The notes beneath the pieces were generated by a model, which was given only the letters and a program-made list of their open reading frames with translations, ran no database searches and was not told where the DNA came from. Position numbers and translations under genes: made by a program. A DNA stretch of 33,378 bases from Rhodospirillales bacterium (GTDB taxonomy: Bacteria; Pseudomonadota; Alphaproteobacteria; Acetobacterales; Acetobacteraceae): the NCBI GenBank assembly GCA_025351925.1, contig JANXVC010000214.1, forward strand, positions 1 to 33,378. Direction: 5' to 3'. Below, in pieces: positions 30,407-33,378 of this stretch (positions are counted from its first letter, which is position 1; each line of letters begins with the position of its first letter).

Positions 30407-31927
30407 ATGGAATCAAACCAGGGTAATACGAAAACCAAGATGGCAGCCCTGGATGGTTTCACGACGCACCCAATCCCGGCCCGCTCGGCAGTCGAACAAG
30501 CCGCACATGAAGACGTCGCCGTGCAGCTCCTGGAACAATGGAATCGTGTCCGCAACCGCCTCCAGCAGGAGGTTGGCGATGTCGAGTATCGCACCTGGCT
30601 CCGGCAGATTACTCTCGGCAGCGTCGATGGTGACGAGGTCACAGTACATCTGCCGACCCGGTTCCTGCGGGACTGGGTGCGCGGGCACTACGCGGACAAG
30701 CTGAACGCACTGTGGCAGTCGGAAAATAAGCGCATTCGTCGGGTGGATATCCGGGTAGGCGGCATCGGCGTCTCGGTCGCGCCATCCGTGGCGGAACCCG
30801 ATGATGCATTCCGCCCGGATGGGACAGTGATCGAAGTCGCTGCCACGGTGAAGGCATCTGAACGGTCGGACCCGCGCGCCGAAGCGTCCCGGCCGGAGAT
30901 GGCCGCGCCCCTCGATACGCGGTTTGAGTTCGACAGCTTCGTCGTTGGCAAACCAAACGAATTCGCCTATGCCTGCGCCCGGCGCGTGGCCGAGCGGCCG
31001 TCAAGCCCCGGGTTCAATCCGTTGTTCCTATATGGCGGCGTGGGCTTGGGCAAGACGCATCTGATGCACGCGATCGGGATCGAGCTGTCCCGCCGCGACA
31101 CGGCGCCGATCCAGGTCGCCTATATGTCGGCCGAGAAATTCATGTATCGCTTTATCGCGGCGATACGCAGCCAATCGACCATGGAATTCAAGGAGCAGCT
31201 GCGCAGCGTCGATGTGCTGATGGTGGATGACCTGCAATTCCTGATCGGCAAGGACAACACGCAGGAGGAGTTCTTCCACACCTTCAACGCGTTGGTGGAC
31301 GCCGGCAAGCAGATCGTGGTGTCGGCGGACAAGTCGCCATCGGATCTGTCGGGCCTTGAGGACCGGCTGCGCACGCGGCTCGGCTGCGGCATGGTCGCCG
31401 ACCTGCACGCGACAACTTTCGAGTTGCGGATCTCGATCTTGGAGGCGAAAGCGTCGCGGGCGGAGGCAGAGGTCCCGCCGAAGGTGCTCGAGTTCTTGGC
31501 GCACAAGATCACCAGCAACGTCCGCGAGCTGGAGGGCAGCCTGAACCGGCTGATCGCGCATGCGAACCTGTTCGGCCGGCCGATTACGCTTGAGAGCACG
31601 CAGGAGGTGCTGCACGACATCCTCAAGGCGCATGACCGCCGGGTGACGATCGAGGAGATCCAGAAGCGAGTGGCCGAGCACTGGAACATCCGCCTCGCCG
31701 ACATGAGCAGCGCGCGGCGGGCCCGTGCGGTGGCGCGTCCCCGGCAGGTCGCGATGTATTTGGCGAAACAGCTCACCAGCCGGTCACTGCCGGAGATCGG
31801 CCGCAAGTTCGGCAACCGCGACCACACGACCGTCATGCACGCGGTGAGCCGGGTCACGGAGCTGATCGCGCAGGACGCCGATTTCGGCGAGCGGGTTGAG
31901 TTGCTGCGGCGGATGCTGGAAAGCTGA
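30407..31927 (+). CDS. dnaA: Chromosomal replication initiator protein DnaA
   Basis: This 506-residue AAA+ initiator binds DnaA boxes at oriC and loads the helicase. Domain I spans about 36-110 (LLEQWNRVRNRLQQEVGDVE then YRTWLRQITL). A variable linker follows. Domain III has Walker A YGGVGLGKTHLMHAIG (209-224), Walker B VDVLMVDDLQFLIG (D274, D275) and sensor regions such as GLEDRLRTRLGCGMV. Domain IV carries the DNA-binding signature RSLPEIGRKFGNRDHTTVMH. The start ATG at 30407 follows AGG with a 5-base gap. The frame is open further upstream to a TTG at 30338 through the tandem repeat, so a 23-residue longer form is possible. Confidence 0.97.
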   Translation: MESNQGNTKTKMAALDGFTTHPIPARSAVEQAAHEDVAVQLLEQWNRVRNRLQQEVGDVEYRTWLRQITLGSVDGDEVTVHLPTRFLRDWVRGHYADKLNALWQSENKRIRRVDIRVGGIGVSVAPSVAEPDDAFRPDGTVIEVAATVKASERSDPRAEASRPEMAAPLDTRFEFDSFVVGKPNEFAYACARRVAERPSSPGFNPLFLYGGVGLGKTHLMHAIGIELSRRDTAPIQVAYMSAEKFMYRFIAAIRSQSTMEFKEQLRSVDVLMVDDLQFLIGKDNTQEEFFHTFNALVDAGKQIVVSADKSPSDLSGLEDRLRTRLGCGMVADLHATTFELRISILEAKASRAEAEVPPKVLEFLAHKITSNVRELEGSLNRLIAHANLFGRPITLESTQEVLHDILKAHDRRVTIEEIQKRVAEHWNIRLADMSSARRARAVARPRQVAMYLAKQLTSRSLPEIGRKFGNRDHTTVMHAVSRVTELIAQDADFGERVELLRRMLES

Positions 31928-31942
31928 GCGTGACTGTTTCCT

Positions 31943-31965
31943 AGTGTATCTATTTCAGATACACT
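31943..31965. promoter_or_regulatory. Perfect inverted repeat between dnaA and dnaN
   Basis: AGTGTATCT (31943-31951) and AGATACACT (31957-31965) form a perfect 9-bp dyad around ATTTC, in the 82-base dnaA-dnaN gap. There is no U-tract, so a terminator is unlikely. A regulator operator or an RNA hairpin that sets relative dnaA/dnaN expression is plausible. Confidence 0.6.
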
Positions 31966-32009
31966 TGCCTGCCGCGGCGCCGGGTTCGGCACCCAACAGG
32001 AATGGTCTC

Positions 32010-33134
32010 ATGAAGTTCAAGGCCGAACGCGCCACGCTGTTGAAAGCACTGGCCCACATCCAGAGCGTCGCCGAAAAGCGCAACACCATCCCGATCCTAG
32101 CGAACGCGTTAATTGTTGCCAAAGGCGGCACGCTTAGCTTTACCGCGACGGATATGGAAATCGCCATCGTCGAGGAGGTCCCGGCCAGCGTGTCGCGCGA
32201 CGGCGCCACCACCGCTCCGGCCGCGACGCTGTATGAGATCGTGCGCAAGCTGCCGGAGGCGGCGGAGCTCGAGTTTGAGATGGCGAGCGAGGGTGGCCAG
32301 CTCACGCTGCGGGCCGGGCGCTACAGCACGAGCCTGGTGACGCTGCCGACCGACGATTTTCCCAGCATGACGGCCGGGCAGCTGCCGCACCGGTTTCAGC
32401 TCTCGGGCCTGGCGCTGCGCGGGCTGATCGACCGGACCCGCTTCGCCATCAGCACTGAGGAGACGCGGTATTACCTGAACGGCATCTACCTGCACGCGGC
32501 CGAAAGCGACGGCGGGCATGTGCTGCGCGCCGTGGCGACGGACGGCCATCGGCTGGCGCGGGTCGAGGAGCCGATCCCCGAGGGCGCTGCCGGCATGCCC
32601 GGCGTCATCATCCCGCGCAAGACCGTGGGTGAGCTGCGCAAGCTGTTGGATGAGGAGAGCGGCGAGGTCGAGGTCGCCCTATCCGACACGCGCATCCAGT
32701 TTAAGGCGGGAACGGTCACGCTCACCAGTAAGCTGATCGATGGGACCTTTCCGGAATACGAGCGGGTGATTCCCAAGGACAACGACAAGGTGCTGCGGGT
32801 CGGCAAGAAGGACTTTTCCGACGCCGTCGCCCGGGTGGCGGCCATCAGCAGCGAGCGGTCGCGCCCGGTGAAGATGGCGCTGGACCGCGACCTTTTGACG
32901 CTGTCCGCAGCGAGCCCCGAGCAGGGTACCGCGAGCGAGGAGCTCGACGGCGACCGGGTGCAGTACTCGTCGGGACCGCTGGAGATTGGATTCCAGGCGC
33001 GCTACCTCAACGACATCACCGACCAGATCTCCGACCACGTCGAGTTCTACTTTTCGGACGGTTCGGCGCCGACGATCGTGCGCGACGCCGGCGACGCCAG
33101 CGCGCTGTACGTGCTGATGCCGATGCGCGTTTAG
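32010..33134 (+). CDS. dnaN: DNA polymerase III beta subunit (sliding clamp)
   Basis: This 374-residue clamp encircles DNA and tethers polymerase III and other partners. The N-terminus MKFKAERATLLKALAHIQSV then AEKRNTIPILANALI is the classic DnaN start. Three repeats of the clamp fold follow, with RTRFAISTEETRYYLNGIYL, the loop KLIDGTFPEYERVIP, and the C-terminal LYVLMPMRV that forms part of the partner-binding pocket. The ATG at 32010 has AGGA 8 bases upstream. A longer in-frame extension into the end of dnaA is rejected because it lacks family similarity. recF begins 20 bases after the stop. Confidence 0.97.
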   Translation: MKFKAERATLLKALAHIQSVAEKRNTIPILANALIVAKGGTLSFTATDMEIAIVEEVPASVSRDGATTAPAATLYEIVRKLPEAAELEFEMASEGGQLTLRAGRYSTSLVTLPTDDFPSMTAGQLPHRFQLSGLALRGLIDRTRFAISTEETRYYLNGIYLHAAESDGGHVLRAVATDGHRLARVEEPIPEGAAGMPGVIIPRKTVGELRKLLDEESGEVEVALSDTRIQFKAGTVTLTSKLIDGTFPEYERVIPKDNDKVLRVGKKDFSDAVARVAAISSERSRPVKMALDRDLLTLSAASPEQGTASEELDGDRVQYSSGPLEIGFQARYLNDITDQISDHVEFYFSDGSAPTIVRDAGDASALYVLMPMRV

Positions 33135-33157
33135 GCCAAACTTGTAGGCCAATCTTG
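33132..33157 (+). repeat. 13-bp tandem duplication at the dnaN/recF junction
   Basis: TAGGCCAAACTTG (33132-33144) is followed directly by TAGGCCAATCTTG (33145-33157), with one mismatch. The first TAG is the dnaN stop and the TTG of the second copy is the probable recF start. The first copy also holds a TTG, but 13 bases upstream and out of frame. Confidence 0.9.
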
Positions 33158-33378
33158 CTGCGGCTCACGCGTCTGACGCTGACGCAGTTCCGCAACTACC
33201 CTGCTCTGACCTGGCGACCGGCCGCGCGCATCGCCGTAGTGACGGGGCCGAACGGGTCCGGCAAGACCAACCTGCTGGAGGCCGTGTCACTGCTGCAACC
33301 CGGACGTGGCCTGCGCGGCGCACGGATGGCCGATCTCGCGCGGCAGGCAGCGGACGCGCCGGGCCGCTGGGGCGTTGC
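33155..33378 (+). CDS. recF: DNA replication and repair protein RecF, N-terminal fragment
   Basis: About 74 residues are present before the window ends. They read LLRLTRLTLTQFRNYPALTW, then IAVVTGPNGSGKTNLLEAVS and LLQPGRGLRGARMADLARQA. The Walker A GPNGSGKTN and the R-L-T-L-T-x-F-R-N-Y lead are diagnostic of RecF, an SMC-like ATPase that helps load RecA at gaps. The start is a TTG at 33155 inside the second copy of the 13-bp repeat. A CTG follows directly and no ATG or GTG is available upstream in frame. The dnaA-dnaN-recF order is widely conserved. Confidence 0.93.
   Translation, partial: MLRLTRLTLTQFRNYPALTWRPAARIAVVTGPNGSGKTNLLEAVSLLQPGRGLRGARMADLARQAADAPGRWGV

Noticed and set aside
1-33378. 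CRISPR array, prophage, insertion sequence or defence island
   Set aside because: No regularly spaced direct repeats, transposase or integrase motifs, attachment-site pairs or known defence proteins were seen.

Overview
The window is a high-GC stretch of bacterial chromosome with tightly packed genes. It most likely comes from an alphaproteobacterium of the Rhodospirillales, probably near Acetobacteraceae. The inference rests on four things: the order mutM, enoyl-CoA hydratase, rpsT, dnaA, dnaN, recF; a SAM-II riboswitch (a class typical of alphaproteobacteria) before metZ; the ubiE-coaBC-dut cluster; and an sdhCDAB operon. No insertion sequence, phage gene, CRISPR array or recognisable defence island is visible. 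This is mostly core genome, and the unusual points are in local gene coupling, junction repeats and a few atypical proteins.

Layout. Positions 1-5837 (minus strand) run iaaA, asd, sdhC, sdhD, sdhA, sdhB and the start of a phosphatase-like gene: aspartate and lysine/threonine precursor metabolism followed by respiratory complex II. Positions 5902-8574 hold a DUF938 methyltransferase (+), a dctA-type dicarboxylate carrier (-) and a fumarylacetoacetase-family hydrolase (+). Positions 8611-11136 (-) hold a Gly/Tyr-repeat secreted protein and a DsbD/ScsB-like reductase. Positions 11216-15479 (+) hold the helicase gene hrpB, a lipoprotein HtrA protease and an OmpR-type regulator with no adjacent kinase. 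Positions 15476-18636 (-) hold a large MscS channel gene whose stop overlaps the start of a 2-oxoglutarate/Fe dioxygenase gene. Positions 18804-21778 (+) hold a HIG1-like twin-transmembrane protein, then etfB, etfA and a 3-hydroxybutyryl-CoA dehydrogenase. A tRNA-Gly(CCC) gene lies on the minus strand near 21.9 kb. It is followed by the SAM-II riboswitch, metZ and apaG (+), a beta-helix surface-like protein (-) and folE (+). Positions 25583-28016 (-) are the operon ubiE-coaBC-dut. Positions 28046-33378 (+) are mutM, enoyl-CoA hydratase, rpsT, dnaA, dnaN and the start of recF.

How the genes work together. Complex II, DctA and the FAH-family hydrolase all handle C4 or related acids. The electron-transfer flavoprotein, the 3-hydroxyacyl-CoA dehydrogenase and the enoyl-CoA hydratase fit fatty-acid or hydroxybutyrate oxidation. 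The right end is the replication-initiation cluster. Genes are often joined by 4-nt stop/start overlaps, several with TTG or GTG starts, and two convergent pairs overlap at palindromic stop tetranucleotides.

Possible new biology. The most suggestive items are the translationally coupled MscS channel and amino-acid-hydroxylase-like enzyme, the protease-regulator pair without a kinase, and the in-frame 24-bp tandem repeat abutting the dnaA start codon. None of these can be proven from sequence alone. No stretch longer than 300 bases lacks a gene. The longest gap, 30120-30406, is described below.
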